Source of the DNA: Anaerolineae bacterium
GTDB lineage: Bacteria > Chloroflexota > Anaerolineae > Aggregatilineales > Phototrophicaceae
Assembly (NCBI GenBank): GCA_022824565.1
Contig: JAJDZQ010000092.1
Location: 1 to 60,251 of the forward strand
Direction: 5' to 3'
DNA length: 60,251 nucleotides
Made by a program: the position numbers and the translations under genes. Below the pieces are notes generated by a model, which saw nothing but the letters and a program-made list of their open reading frames with translations, was not told the origin of the DNA and searched no databases. Shown here piece after piece: positions 26,438-35,165 of the stretch; the first letter of the stretch is position 1; each line of letters starts with the position of its first letter.

Positions 26438-27108
26438 GTCGCGTCTGCCGCCCGCCGCAGCGCCGCTATGCCCGCCGCGATGCCATCGGCATGCTTGAAT
26501 ATGCAGCTGCCGGCGACCATGATGTTCGCGCCGCAAGCCTGGACAGCCGCGATCGTCTGGCTGTTGATGCCGCCATCGACCTCAATATCAATGTCGTGCC
26601 CGCCAGCCAGCACCATACTCCGCAACTGGCTGATTTTGCTCGTGGTCGCGCGGATGAATTGTTGCCCGCCAAAGCCGGGATTCACCGTCATCACATTGAT
26701 TTGGTTGATCAGCCCCAGCACTTCGCGAATGGATTCGGCTGGCGTGTGTGGATTCAGCGCGACGCCTGCGCGACAGCCAGCTGCCTTGATCTGCTCCAGG
26801 CTGCGATGCAGATGTGGACAAGCTTCCACATGCACGGTGATGGCCGCTGCGCCGCTTTCGGCAAAATGATTGATGTAGCGCTCGGGCTCGACAATCATCA
26901 GATGTACATCCAGCGGGAGGCGCGTCATCCGTGCCACCGCCTGCACAACCAGTGGTCCCATGGTGATGTTGGGTACGAAGCGCCCGTCCATGACATCAAT
27001 ATGGATCATGTCGGCACCGGCCGCCTGCGCTTGGACCACCTGGTCGCCCAGGCAGGCGAAATCCGCCGCCAATATCGATGGCGCGATTTTGAGCGGTCGC
27101 CGGGTCAT
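26434..27108 (-). CDS. rpe: Ribulose-phosphate 3-epimerase
   Basis: 224 residues, TIM barrel. H-I-D-V-M-D-G, H-L-M-I, V-N-P-G-F-G-G-Q and V-D-G-G are the standard metal- and phosphate-binding motifs. It interconverts ribulose 5-phosphate and xylulose 5-phosphate in the pentose phosphate pathway. The start overlaps the rlmN stop in ATGA, so translation is coupled. Confidence 0.95.
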   Translation of the reverse strand: MTRRPLKIAPSILAADFACLGDQVVQAQAAGADMIHIDVMDGRFVPNITMGPLVVQAVARMTRLPLDVHLMIVEPERYINHFAESGAAAITVHVEACPHLHRSLEQIKAAGCRAGVALNPHTPAESIREVLGLINQINVMTVNPGFGGQQFIRATTSKISQLRSMVLAGGHDIDIEVDGGINSQTIAAVQACGANIMVAGSCIFKHADGIAAGIAALRRAADAT

Positions 27109-28199
27109 GGCTGAGAGTTCACTCCATTTGGCATGGCGGGAATGGTACTGCCTGCGCGCGCCTGTGGCAACAGCAACGTCGTTTTGAGTTGTCCGCAGCC
27201 CGCCGCGATATCGATGCCTCGCCGCACTCGCACCGTGCTGCCCACGCCAAAGGAGCGCAACGCGGCCTGAAATGCCTCGATATGGCGCGAATCGGCCGGG
27301 ATGCCCGTATAGCCGCCCGTAAGATTCAAAGGGATGATGTTGACATGGCAGTTCAGGCCTTGCAGCAGCCGCCCCAGACGCCGGGCTTCATCGGCAGTGT
27401 CATTTTCGCCGGCGATGGCCGCCCATTCAAATGAAATGCGCCGGTTCGTGCGCGCGCAATAATAGCGGCAGGCATCCAGCAGCGCCGCGATATCCCAGCG
27501 CCGATTGACCGGCAGCAACTGCGAGCGCTGGGCATCGTCAGACTTGTGCAGGCTGACCGCCAGCTTGACTTGCAGCCCTTCGTCGGCGAAGCGGCGTATC
27601 TGTGGCGCAAGCCCCACCGTGCTAATCGTGATGTGCCGCGCGCCGATGCCCAGCCGCTGCTGCAACATGCGCACAGCTGCCAGCGAAGCCTCGTAATTGT
27701 GAAATGGCTCGCCCATGCCCATGAATACGACATTGCTCAGCCGTTCGCCCCGAGTCGCCAGCTCCCGCGCGAAGAGCATGGCTTGCTCAAAGATTTCTGT
27801 GGCCTGTAGGTTGCGGCTGAATCCCATCTGGCCCGTCGCGCAGAAAACGCAGCCCATGGCGCAACCGGCTTGTGAGGATATGCAGGCGGTCATGCGACCA
27901 TCCGCGTAGGGCATCAACACCGACTCGATGAGCTGCCCGTCACTCAATCGATACACGCGTTTGATTGTGCCATCACGGCTGACTTGCTGCGCGGCTAATT
28001 CCAACTCGCCCAATGCGGCGACTTCCGCGAGCCTGGCGATGGTTGCGCCCGGCAAGTTGTGCATGTCGGCGAGCTTTTCGACGCGCTGGCCATACATCCA
28101 GTCGCGGATCTGCCGGGCGCGGAAAGGCTTCTCGCCCAATTCACTCACTAGGTCGCGCAACTGCTCCAATTCTAGCGCATACAGATTTACCCTGTTCAT
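27105..28199 (-). CDS. rlmN: 23S rRNA (adenine2503-C2)-methyltransferase
   Basis: 364 residues. The radical SAM cluster is C113-x3-C117-x2-C120, with the extra catalytic C106 and a C-terminal A-A-G-C-G-Q-L cysteine. It methylates A2503 of 23S rRNA and some tRNAs. The ATG at 28199 overlaps the CPBP stop in TGATG; an upstream TTG in frame would overlap further. It starts a leftward chain with rpe and DegV. Confidence 0.95.
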   Translation of the reverse strand: MNRVNLYALELEQLRDLVSELGEKPFRARQIRDWMYGQRVEKLADMHNLPGATIARLAEVAALGELELAAQQVSRDGTIKRVYRLSDGQLIESVLMPYADGRMTACISSQAGCAMGCVFCATGQMGFSRNLQATEIFEQAMLFARELATRGERLSNVVFMGMGEPFHNYEASLAAVRMLQQRLGIGARHITISTVGLAPQIRRFADEGLQVKLAVSLHKSDDAQRSQLLPVNRRWDIAALLDACRYYCARTNRRISFEWAAIAGENDTADEARRLGRLLQGLNCHVNIIPLNLTGGYTGIPADSRHIEAFQAALRSFGVGSTVRVRRGIDIAAGCGQLKTTLLLPQARAGSTIPAMPNGVNSQP

Positions 28200-28927
28200 C
28201 AAGCACCATGCGCCAGCAAGAAAGGCAGAAAATTGTAGCTGGCATGGGCAGCGACAGCCACGCCGGTGTGCCAGCGAACGCGCAGCCAGCCCAATCCCAG
28301 CGACAAGCCAAATATGATCAATGCGCCAGGTGTATAGAGCAGCGCCGGGTGCAGCAGCGTGAAGAATAGCGAGGTGATCAGCGCGCCGAAGACCGGCTGC
28401 AATGCGCCGCGAAACAAAATCTCTTCGCTCACAGCGGTCAGCAGCGCCAGCAACAGGGCGGGCAACAGGTTGCTGCGGAGCGCTTCATGCAGCATGCGCG
28501 CCCCATCGGTCTGCTGCGCGAAAGTATCGGCCGGCACAGCCTGCGACCAGAGGGCTGTCGCCGCATAAGCTAGCGAATAGAGGCAGATGCCCGCGCCCAG
28601 CCCCGCCAGCCAGTCGCGGCGCCGCAAGCCCTGCAAGCCCAGCCGAGCGCGCGCCTGTGCCCAACTCCGCCAAAAGGGCAGCCCGCTGCCCAGCAGCGCC
28701 AAAGCCAGGAAGACCAGCGCCGTCAATGCTTGAGACTGCAAGGCTCCCCAGGCAGTGACCGATCGGTCGGCCGGCGCAGCGCCATTGACCAGCCCCAGCC
28801 CAGCGCCAAGCAGCAACAGGCCAAGGGCGGCGCGATGGACGGGTTTGCTCGCACTGAAAGACGGCTTTGCCCAAAAGCTCAGCCGCTGTATAGTCCGGTC
28901 TATGATCATGAAGCAAGCAAACAGCAT
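28199..28927 (-). CDS. CPBP family membrane protease
   Basis: 242 residues, several membrane segments. The metal-site motif E-E-I-L-F-R-G-A-L-Q is near residue 167 and an H-P-type motif (F-F-T-L-L-H-P) near 190 follows, with a terminal H-A-S-Y-N. This is the type II CAAX prenyl endopeptidase-like (CPBP) superfamily. It may process membrane-anchored proteins; the target is unknown. The stop overlaps the rlmN start. The start at 28927 is preferred to 28909. Confidence 0.85.
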   Translation of the reverse strand: MLFACFMIIDRTIQRLSFWAKPSFSASKPVHRAALGLLLLGAGLGLVNGAAPADRSVTAWGALQSQALTALVFLALALLGSGLPFWRSWAQARARLGLQGLRRRDWLAGLGAGICLYSLAYAATALWSQAVPADTFAQQTDGARMLHEALRSNLLPALLLALLTAVSEEILFRGALQPVFGALITSLFFTLLHPALLYTPGALIIFGLSLGLGWLRVRWHTGVAVAAHASYNFLPFLLAHGA

Positions 28928-29249
28928 GAATTCTTGGATTCAACCACAAGTATAGTTGGCAATCGCACCAGAAGGTAGTTTCAACACAGTAGATGTAGAG
29001 ACATGTAAGTAACACCAAGTAAGTCATGCTCAAAATGGGGCGATGATATGCCGCCCATGACCATATGATCGACAAAAGAGACGCTCCTACGGCGTTCCTT
29101 GCTATTGTTACATTTCTTTTTTGGTCTTACTTAGAACTCGATGTACTCGCTGGCAAGCTACTTTGACGCGATTGCCAGGGCGCGATGTTGACAGCCACCC
29201 GCCGCTATGCTAGCATCTCAATCGCCACAGCGCAACGCGTTGCACCGTT
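28928..29249. other. Intergenic region before tRNA genes
   Basis: 322 bases, lower in GC than its neighbours. Nothing is recognised apart from the tRNA promoter at its right end and a weak hairpin near 29080-29096. Confidence 0.5.
29188..29216 (+). promoter_or_regulatory. Sigma70-type promoter of tRNA-Ser pair
   Basis: TTGACA (29188-29193) and TAGCAT (29211-29216) with a 17-base spacer. The -10 ends 33 bases before the first tRNA-Ser. A strong -35 suits a stable-RNA gene. Confidence 0.75.
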
Positions 29250-29337
29250 GGAGAGGTGGCCGAGTGGTTTAAGGCGATGGTCTTGAAAACCATTGTACGG
29301 TATCGCCGTACCGCAGGTTCGAATCCTGTCCTCTCCG
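29250..29337 (+). tRNA. tRNA-Ser (anticodon TGA)
   Basis: The acceptor stem GGAGAGG pairs with CCTCTCC, a long variable arm is present, and the anticodon loop CTTGAAA reads TGA. TTCGAAT marks the T loop. The discriminator G is followed by CCT, so the CCA end is not encoded. Confidence 0.95.
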
Positions 29338-29368
29338 CCTTGAACCGATTAACAGATGAATACGCATT

Positions 29369-29457
29369 GGAGAGGTGCCAGAGTGGTTGATTGGGGCCGC
29401 CTGCTAAGCGGTTGTACCTGTCATAGGGTACCGCAGGTTCGAATCCTGTCCTCTCCG
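29369..29457 (+). tRNA. tRNA-Ser (anticodon GCT)
   Basis: The acceptor stem GGAGAGG/CCTCTCC is the same as in the neighbour, with a long variable arm and anticodon loop CTGCTAA (GCT). The 3' half from TACCGCAGG to past the acceptor is identical to the first tRNA. CCA is not encoded. Confidence 0.95.
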
Positions 29458-29501
29458 CCTTATTTTGTACGGCTTGGATTACCTTTCAAGAAAGGACGCC
29501 G

Positions 29502-29915
29502 ATGAGCGAGAAGATTGTCGTCCAATGCCTCGTCAAGCGATCTCGCCAGTTCGTCTGGACTTGCTACAACCACCCCGAACACATCGTCAACTGGAACTTC
29601 GCCAACGATGACTGGCGCTGCCCGAGCGCCGAGGTCGACCTGCGTGTGGGCGGACGCCTCTGCTCGCGCATGGAAGTCAAAGACGGCAGCTTCGGCTTCG
29701 ACTTTGCAGCGGTTTACGACGAGGTGCTTGATGGCCTGCGGGTTGCCTATACACTGACCGATGGCCGCCAGGTCCAAACCAGCTTTGCGGATAGCGGAGA
29801 CTCAACGCTCGTCACCACCAGCTTCGAGGCCGAATCCCACAATTCAGTTGAAATGCAACGAGCGGGCTGGCAAGCCATCCTCGATAATTTTCGGCGCTAT
29901 GCGGAATCCGCCTAG
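29502..29915 (+). CDS. SRPBCC (AHSA1-like) domain protein
   Basis: 137 residues with the SRPBCC signature: V-W-x-x-Y-N-H-P-E-H-I, W-x-C-P-x-A-E-V-D-L-R-V-G-G-R, and a C-terminal amphipathic helix ending in W-Q-A-I-L-D-N-F. Such small ligand-binding folds appear in many unrelated roles. Upstream AAAGGA is a ribosome site. It stands alone after the tRNA genes. Confidence 0.85.
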   Translation: MSEKIVVQCLVKRSRQFVWTCYNHPEHIVNWNFANDDWRCPSAEVDLRVGGRLCSRMEVKDGSFGFDFAAVYDEVLDGLRVAYTLTDGRQVQTSFADSGDSTLVTTSFEAESHNSVEMQRAGWQAILDNFRRYAESA

Positions 29916-30017
29916 CCAATATGGCGGGCGTTGGCATGCTCCTTAACCGCGATTGCGAATGGCTGGCGATGAGCGTGTACACAACTGGTTGGTCTATCCA
30001 GCGAAGGAGCCTGTGAT

Positions 30018-30716
30018 ATGAAAGTTCGTCCTCGCCTGTTCGCCTTGCTGTGGCTGGTTGCCGGCTTGGGCGTGGTGCCCTTGTCCATCGCCTTGTGCTT
30101 GGCTGCTTTAGAAGCCAGTCATAGGATCGTGGTGGAATTTGGCGGCGTTGCGAAAAATGACTATTTTGTAGCCAATTTTGCGTTGTACATCTTTGGATCA
30201 ATATTTGGGTTCTGCGTGGGCAGCTTGCAGCAATTCATCATCGCGCGCACCTGGCGGGTAAAGCTGTCTGGCTGGTGGCGAGCCTCGACCTTGGGCGGCC
30301 TGCTCGGCGGCCTGCTTATCTGGCTGCTCTTTGAGCCCTTCGCCTTATTTGATCGGCTAGAGTTCCTGGGTTTGACCATCACGCAGGTTTCCACGTTGGA
30401 TTTTAGCCTGCCCGCGCTGGTTCTGGTCATGTGCCTGGCGCTTGCCCAGGCGAGCAAGCTGCGACGGCATGGTCCTGCTGTGAGGCTGTGGCTGGCTGTG
30501 CATGCGCTGGCGATGCTGCTGCCCACGGTTTGCGCCTTTCTTTTTGAGCCAATCGCCCAGTCGTATTGGCTATCTGGCGGCTCTGGCCAGTTCTGGTTCC
30601 TGAGTCATTTCGTTCTCATGACGCTGGGCACGGGCATCGTCATGCGCCAGATCGCGCCGCGCATGGCCCGGGCCGATAAATCCAAACGCAAAAATATCGC
30701 GCCAGACAGTGCATGA
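30018..30716 (+). CDS. Membrane protein of unknown function
   Basis: 232 residues with about six to seven membrane segments and no recognised motif. It has an AGGAG ribosome site 8 bases before its ATG and overlaps anmK by 4 bases, so they are coupled. Function is not recognised; it may support cell-wall precursor recycling only by association. Confidence 0.6.
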   Translation: MKVRPRLFALLWLVAGLGVVPLSIALCLAALEASHRIVVEFGGVAKNDYFVANFALYIFGSIFGFCVGSLQQFIIARTWRVKLSGWWRASTLGGLLGGLLIWLLFEPFALFDRLEFLGLTITQVSTLDFSLPALVLVMCLALAQASKLRRHGPAVRLWLAVHALAMLLPTVCAFLFEPIAQSYWLSGGSGQFWFLSHFVLMTLGTGIVMRQIAPRMARADKSKRKNIAPDSA

Positions 30717-31894
30717 TAATAGCTGGCTTGATGTCGGGCACTTCTGCTGATGGCGTCGATGTCGCCATTTGCGCAGTGCGCGGACAGCCTGGCAAGTTAA
30801 GCGCGGACATCATCAGCGGCGCAACCTACCCCTATTCGCGGGACCTGCGCGAGCGAATTCTGCACAGCTGCGATCGTCGCCAGAGCCACGCGCCAGCTAT
30901 CGCCAATCTGCATGTCGAGTTGGCAGAGGTGTTTGCGGATTGTGTCTTGCGGCAGCTTGAACTGGCGGGATTGGCGGCGGCTTCTGTCGATCTCATCGCG
31001 TCGCACGGGCAGACAATCTGGCACAATGTGCTGCCCACAGGCGAGGTGAGCGCGTCGCTGCAAATCGGCGAAGCGGCTGTCATCGCCGAGCGCACGGGCA
31101 TCACCACCATCAGCAACTTTCGCGCCCGAGACATCGCCGCCGGCGGGCAAGGCGCGCCCCTTACCAGTTATGTCGACTGGCTGCTGCTGCGCCACCCAAA
31201 TCGCTGGCGCGCCATACAGAATATCGGCGGGATGGGCAATGTGACTTTCTTGCCGCCCTTGTCCGATAGCGATTCTCCGCCAATCGCCTTCGACACAGGA
31301 CCAGGCAATGCGCTGCTGGATATGGCTGTCGCGCAACTCACAGATGGCGCGCAGACTTATGATCGGGATGGCAAGTTGGCGGCGCAGGGCCGGCTCGATG
31401 AAGAGTGGCTGGACGAGCTGCTGGCTCACCCCTATTACCAGCGGGCTTATCCCAAAACGACCGGCCGCGAGACCTTCGGCAGCGCCGCGGCGAGAGAGAT
31501 TGTGCGGGCTGCTTTGGCTCGCGGCTTGGACGCCAATGACATCATCGCCACATTGACAGCCTTGACCGCATCCAATATCGCCGATGCCTACCAGCGATTC
31601 GCGCCCGCGCCAATTGCTGAAGTGATCTTGGGCGGTGGCGGACGGCGCAACCCCGTGATGGTGCGCATGTTGCGGCAGTTGCTGCAGCCGGCCCGCGTGA
31701 TGACGCACGAAGACATCGGCCTGGATAGCGATTTCAAAGAGGCGTTGGTGTTTGCTGTGCTGGCCCACGAAACCTGGCATGGGCGGAGGTCCACTTTGCC
31801 CGCGCTGACCGGAGCCAAACATGCCAGCTTGCTCGGGCAGATCACGCCCGGCGCCAATTTTGCCGATCTGCTGCGCCGCACCTGGCAGTCCTAG
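30713..31894 (+). CDS. anmK: Anhydro-N-acetylmuramic acid kinase
   Basis: 393 residues of the ASKHA-fold AnmK family. N-terminal G-L-M-S-G-T-S-A-D-G-V-D, then S-H-G-Q-T-I, F-D-T-G-P-G-N and G-G-G-G-R-R-N-P are conserved. It phosphorylates and opens 1,6-anhydroMurNAc during cell-wall recycling. It ends in a CTAG stop shared with the convergent ABC-2 permease. Confidence 0.94.
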   Translation: MIIAGLMSGTSADGVDVAICAVRGQPGKLSADIISGATYPYSRDLRERILHSCDRRQSHAPAIANLHVELAEVFADCVLRQLELAGLAAASVDLIASHGQTIWHNVLPTGEVSASLQIGEAAVIAERTGITTISNFRARDIAAGGQGAPLTSYVDWLLLRHPNRWRAIQNIGGMGNVTFLPPLSDSDSPPIAFDTGPGNALLDMAVAQLTDGAQTYDRDGKLAAQGRLDEEWLDELLAHPYYQRAYPKTTGRETFGSAAAREIVRAALARGLDANDIIATLTALTASNIADAYQRFAPAPIAEVILGGGGRRNPVMVRMLRQLLQPARVMTHEDIGLDSDFKEALVFAVLAHETWHGRRSTLPALTGAKHASLLGQITPGANFADLLRRTWQS

Positions 31895-32742
31895 CCGACT
31901 CGCTTGAGCCGGCCAGTGCGCTTGGCATAATTCTCCGCCGCGCGGAACAAGCGCAAGCCTATCGGCAGCGCCAACACGCCCAGAATCAGCAGCGGCAGGA
32001 TGTATTGCCACAACTCGGCTAGGCCCGCGCCCTCCAGCACAGCCGCCCGCGTCCCATCCAGCACGAAGGTAACGGGCGATATGACGGCGATGGCCTGCAT
32101 CCATTCTGGCAGCACCGTGATGGGATAATACACACCCGAAATCAGCAAGAACGCTGCCTCGACCACATTGGTCATCTGCGCGCCGCGTTCCGGGTAGAGC
32201 AGCGGCAAGATGCTGGCGACGATGCCGATGGCGATTAGCGACAGACTCCCGGCCAGGATGACTGCGCCCGCGCCCAGCAGATTGGCATCTGCCAAATCCA
32301 GCTCGAAAAAAAGCGCCATGGCGATGCCGATCGCCAAAGTCGTGATTAAACTGTAGACCAGCGAATAGCCAGTTTGCCCGACCAGGTGCACCCAACGTTG
32401 CACGGGCGCCATCAAGGTATATTCAATCGTGCCTTCCCACCGTTCCCAGGCGATAACTTCGCTGGTGAGCATGAAGATGTTCGACAAATAACGCCAAACT
32501 AAGGTGCCGATGATGAGATACATGGTGAGGTATTGGACATCAAAGCCGGGCGCACTGCCTGTCAGCGCCTCTGCGCCCTGCGCGATGAACACCACAGACA
32601 GCCCGCTGGTCAATGAATAGAAGAACCACACCACCTCCCAGCCCCAATAGCGCTTGGTCAGGTGCCAATTGCGCGCCATGAATCCGTACGATTGCAAAAG
32701 CTCCAGGCGCAGGGAAGCGATACCGCGCAGCTTGTTTTGCAT
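31891..32742 (-). CDS. ABC-2 type transporter permease
   Basis: 283 residues with six predicted membrane helices, an N-terminal helix (L-R-L-E-L-L-Q-S-Y-G-F) and the ABC-2 region around residue 200. It follows the ATPase gene by 14 bases, giving a two-gene exporter. ABC-2 systems export drugs, lipids, glycans or peptides; nothing here defines the substrate. The frame runs upstream past this ATG but homology supports 32742. Confidence 0.88.
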   Translation of the reverse strand: MQNKLRGIASLRLELLQSYGFMARNWHLTKRYWGWEVVWFFYSLTSGLSVVFIAQGAEALTGSAPGFDVQYLTMYLIIGTLVWRYLSNIFMLTSEVIAWERWEGTIEYTLMAPVQRWVHLVGQTGYSLVYSLITTLAIGIAMALFFELDLADANLLGAGAVILAGSLSLIAIGIVASILPLLYPERGAQMTNVVEAAFLLISGVYYPITVLPEWMQAIAVISPVTFVLDGTRAAVLEGAGLAELWQYILPLLILGVLALPIGLRLFRAAENYAKRTGRLKRVG

Positions 32743-32756
32743 GGGTGGGCTCTCCG

Positions 32757-33698
32757 TCAGGTCCCCGGCGCTTCGGTGGCGTCGCGGTCTACCAGCTTTT
32801 CGCCGGTCAGGCGCATGAAGACATCTTCCAAGGTGGGCTGCTCGCCATTGGTGGCGATGCTGCGTTTGAGCGCGGCGGGCGTATCGGTGGCCACGAGTCG
32901 ACCTTCGTGAATTACCGAGACGCGGTCGCAAAGCAGGTCGGCTTCTTCCATGTCGTGTGTGGTGATCAAAATAGTCGCATCGTGCGAATCTCGCAATTCT
33001 TCAATGAAGGCGCGCACTTCTCGTTTGGACCGCGGATCCAGCCCAGTGGTCGGTTCATCCAGCAGCAGCAAAATGGGCGAAGTCAAAAAGGCGCGGGCGA
33101 TAGCGACCTTTTGCTGCATGCCGCGGCTCATTTCTTCCATTGGCTCGGTGTAGGTCGCGCGCTTCAAGCCCAGCCGTCCCAGGATTTCGTAGGCTTTTAT
33201 TTTGGCTTCCGAGCCGGTTACGCCATAGAGCCGCGCGCCATACAGCAGGTTTTCCATCGGGCTGAGCTTTTTGAAGAATGCCGCATCCACAGACACGCGG
33301 CTGATCAACTGCTTGGCTGCCATTTCGTCGGCGCGGATGTCGATACCAAAGATCCTCGCGCAGCCGCGGTCGGCTGTCAGCAAGGTGGAGATTAGGCGGA
33401 TCAAAGTGGACTTGCCCGATCCGTTGGGACCCAGCACGCCGAAGATTTCGCCCCGTTCAATCGTGAATGACACATGGTCGACAGCGGCGACAGGCGCTTT
33501 TTCGCCCTCGCTGATGACCGGCAACTCGCCCGGCGCCGGCAGTTCTACGCGCGCGCCCAACAGCCGCTTCCAGAGTGGGGGCTGGGGCAGGTGGAAGAAT
33601 TTGCTGATGTGTTCGACGACCAGCGCAGGTTGTTCCGCTGGACGATGCCTAGCCGACACAAGAATGACCTCGTTTTTTGGGGCTGTCTGCGCCTGCAT
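32757..33698 (-). CDS. ABC transporter ATP-binding protein (ABC-2 exporter)
   Basis: 313 residues. Walker A G-P-N-G-S-G-K-S-T is near residue 93, the signature M-S-R-G-M-Q-Q-K-V-A-I-A-R-A near 194 (Met-Ser-Arg in place of L-S-G-G), and Walker B L-L-L-D-E-P-T-T-G-L-D near 217. A leading segment of about 75 residues precedes the usual start, and the C-terminus has L-E-D-V-F-M-R-L-T-G, typical of ABC-2 exporters. It pairs with the permease downstream. Confidence 0.9.
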   Translation of the reverse strand: MQAQTAPKNEVILVSARHRPAEQPALVVEHISKFFHLPQPPLWKRLLGARVELPAPGELPVISEGEKAPVAAVDHVSFTIERGEIFGVLGPNGSGKSTLIRLISTLLTADRGCARIFGIDIRADEMAAKQLISRVSVDAAFFKKLSPMENLLYGARLYGVTGSEAKIKAYEILGRLGLKRATYTEPMEEMSRGMQQKVAIARAFLTSPILLLLDEPTTGLDPRSKREVRAFIEELRDSHDATILITTHDMEEADLLCDRVSVIHEGRLVATDTPAALKRSIATNGEQPTLEDVFMRLTGEKLVDRDATEAPGT

Positions 33699-33810
33699 TG
33701 TAAACGCCGTTTGCCAGCGCGTGAAGGCTGGACGGCCGGCGACTTGCCGCGCCTCGCCTGCAGGGCAATCACATTAAAATGACACCCAGAGTGACAGCGA
33801 CCAAATAAAT

Positions 33811-33880
33811 CAAATGCTTGCCACAGAGGCACTGAGACACAGAGAAAAGCGTTCAATGTAACATTGAGTGACGGACAGCA
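33811..33880 (+). repeat. Dispersed CACAGAG repeat, copy 1
   Basis: The core TTGCCACAGAGGCACTGAGA continues with CACAGAGAAA and GCGTTCA-x-GTAAC. It aligns over about 70 bases with the sequence at 60182-60251. A CAATG-TAA-CATTG hairpin is in the middle of this copy. Confidence 0.8.
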
Positions 33881-33927
33881 CGCCCTCGTTACAATAAGGA
33901 TTCCGAATTATTCTGCCGCGCCAACCA

Positions 33928-33966
33928 AACTCTGTGTCCTCTGTGCCTCTGTGGCAAATAAACAAA
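33928..33966 (-). repeat. Dispersed CACAGAG repeat, inverted partial copy
   Basis: CTCTGTGTCCTCTGTGCCTC followed by TGTGGCAAAT is the reverse complement of the CACAGAG core of the 33811 copy. The two face each other 47 bases apart. Confidence 0.8.
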
Positions 33967-34068
33967 TTAATGTGATTGCCCTGGCCCCGCCAGCCGCTGC
34001 TATGGATAAGACGCGCACTATGGGCTATACTGACGGCGACTTTGGCGGACAAGCGATAGTGAGGCAGC

Positions 34069-34620
34069 GTGAGCGAAGGCATTCAGGTAGAGCTTCCTCT
34101 GCCATTGATGTATCTGCAGCCGGAAGCAGCGGATATCTCAATCACATCGGAGCTGGTCGAGCCAGAGGTCAGCCGCACCGACCGATCGATTGCGCGGCGA
34201 GCCAGCCTGCAAATTCTGTATGAGTTGGATACGACCAACCATTCGCTGGTTGCGGTGATGGACGCGCACTTCTACGCAAGCGCCGATTCCCGACAAGTGC
34301 GTCCCGTCATCCGCCGGCTGGTGCAGGGCGTGTTGGAAAACAAGCTGGCTATCGACGCGGTGCTGCAAGAATACGCGCCGGAATTCCCGATCGACCAAGT
34401 GGCGGTCATCGACAGGAATATCCTGCGCATGGCATTTTATGAACATCTCATGCAGCAGCGACATACGCCCGTGCCCGTCATCGTCAACGAAGCCGTGCAG
34501 CTGGCGCGTCGATTTGGCGCGGAGCATGCGCACAGCTTTGTGCACGGCGTACTGGGCGCGCTGACGGCGGATACTGCGCAAGCTGCCCCGGAAGCAGCAG
34601 CGGAGGCGGAGGGCGCATGA
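34069..34620 (+). CDS. nusB: Transcription antitermination factor NusB
   Basis: 183 residues, starting at GTG, with an N-terminal extension (about 1-40) before the helical NusB fold. The family motif R-R-A-S-L-Q-I-L-Y-E is near residue 43, and D-R-N-I-L-R-M-A, V-N-E-A-V-Q-L-A-R-R-F-G and F-V-H-G-V-L-G follow. NusB binds boxA RNA with NusE in antitermination of rRNA transcription. The stop overlaps the tatB ATG by 4 bases. Confidence 0.88.
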   Translation: MSEGIQVELPLPLMYLQPEAADISITSELVEPEVSRTDRSIARRASLQILYELDTTNHSLVAVMDAHFYASADSRQVRPVIRRLVQGVLENKLAIDAVLQEYAPEFPIDQVAVIDRNILRMAFYEHLMQQRHTPVPVIVNEAVQLARRFGAEHAHSFVHGVLGALTADTAQAAPEAAAEAEGA

Positions 34621-35165
34621 ACATCTTGGGCGTCGGCGCGTGGGAATTTCTGGCGATTTTGTTGATTATGCTGGTATTTGCCGGTCCCAAGCGCATGATC
34701 CACTGGTCGCATGTGCTGGGGCAGCATGTCGCCAAGTTCCGCAAGATCTGGGCGGAAACAGTCGACATCGTCCAGAAAGAATTTGATGACGCCGGCGTCG
34801 ACATCAAGCTACCCAAAGAGCCGCCGACACGCCAAAATCTTAATCGCAGCATTGCCGAAGCCGCCAAGCCACTGACCCAGCCCGTGCAAGACTCGCTGAA
34901 CGAAGTCAAAAAAGACATCGACACCGTGCAGGAAGTCAGCGACGTGCTCAACCAGAAGCAGCCCAAAGCAAAACCCGCAGCGCAAAAACCAGCCGTCAAG
35001 CAGCCAGCCAAAGCGACGACAAGCGCCAAAGCCAGTCCGCCAGCCGCGCCCGAACCGGTCAAATTGGGCAGCTGGAGTGGCGAGGCAACCGCCGCCGACC
35101 GCTCCTATGGCAGCGCGCCCGACCTGGGCAGTTGGTCTGGCGGTGGCGAACAGGACAAGGCATGA
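34617..35165 (+). CDS. tatB: Sec-independent translocase TatA/TatB-type protein
   Basis: 182 residues. One N-terminal membrane helix (about 8-22) followed by F-A-G-P-K-R and an amphipathic helix, then a Lys/Ala/Pro-rich tail. TatA and TatB are hard to tell apart; the long tail and the tatC partner suggest TatB. It works with TatC to export folded proteins. It overlaps nusB and tatC by 4 bases each. A TatA is not seen elsewhere in the window. Confidence 0.85.
   Translation: MNILGVGAWEFLAILLIMLVFAGPKRMIHWSHVLGQHVAKFRKIWAETVDIVQKEFDDAGVDIKLPKEPPTRQNLNRSIAEAAKPLTQPVQDSLNEVKKDIDTVQEVSDVLNQKQPKAKPAAQKPAVKQPAKATTSAKASPPAAPEPVKLGSWSGEATAADRSYGSAPDLGSWSGGGEQDKA

Larger units (their letters stand above)
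33699..34068. other. Intergenic region with inverted CACAGAG repeat
   Basis: 370 bases between divergent ABC and nusB genes. A copy of a dispersed repeat (33811-33880) and an inverted partner (33928-33966) fill the middle. No protein is supported. A nusB promoter was not identified. Confidence 0.65.
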
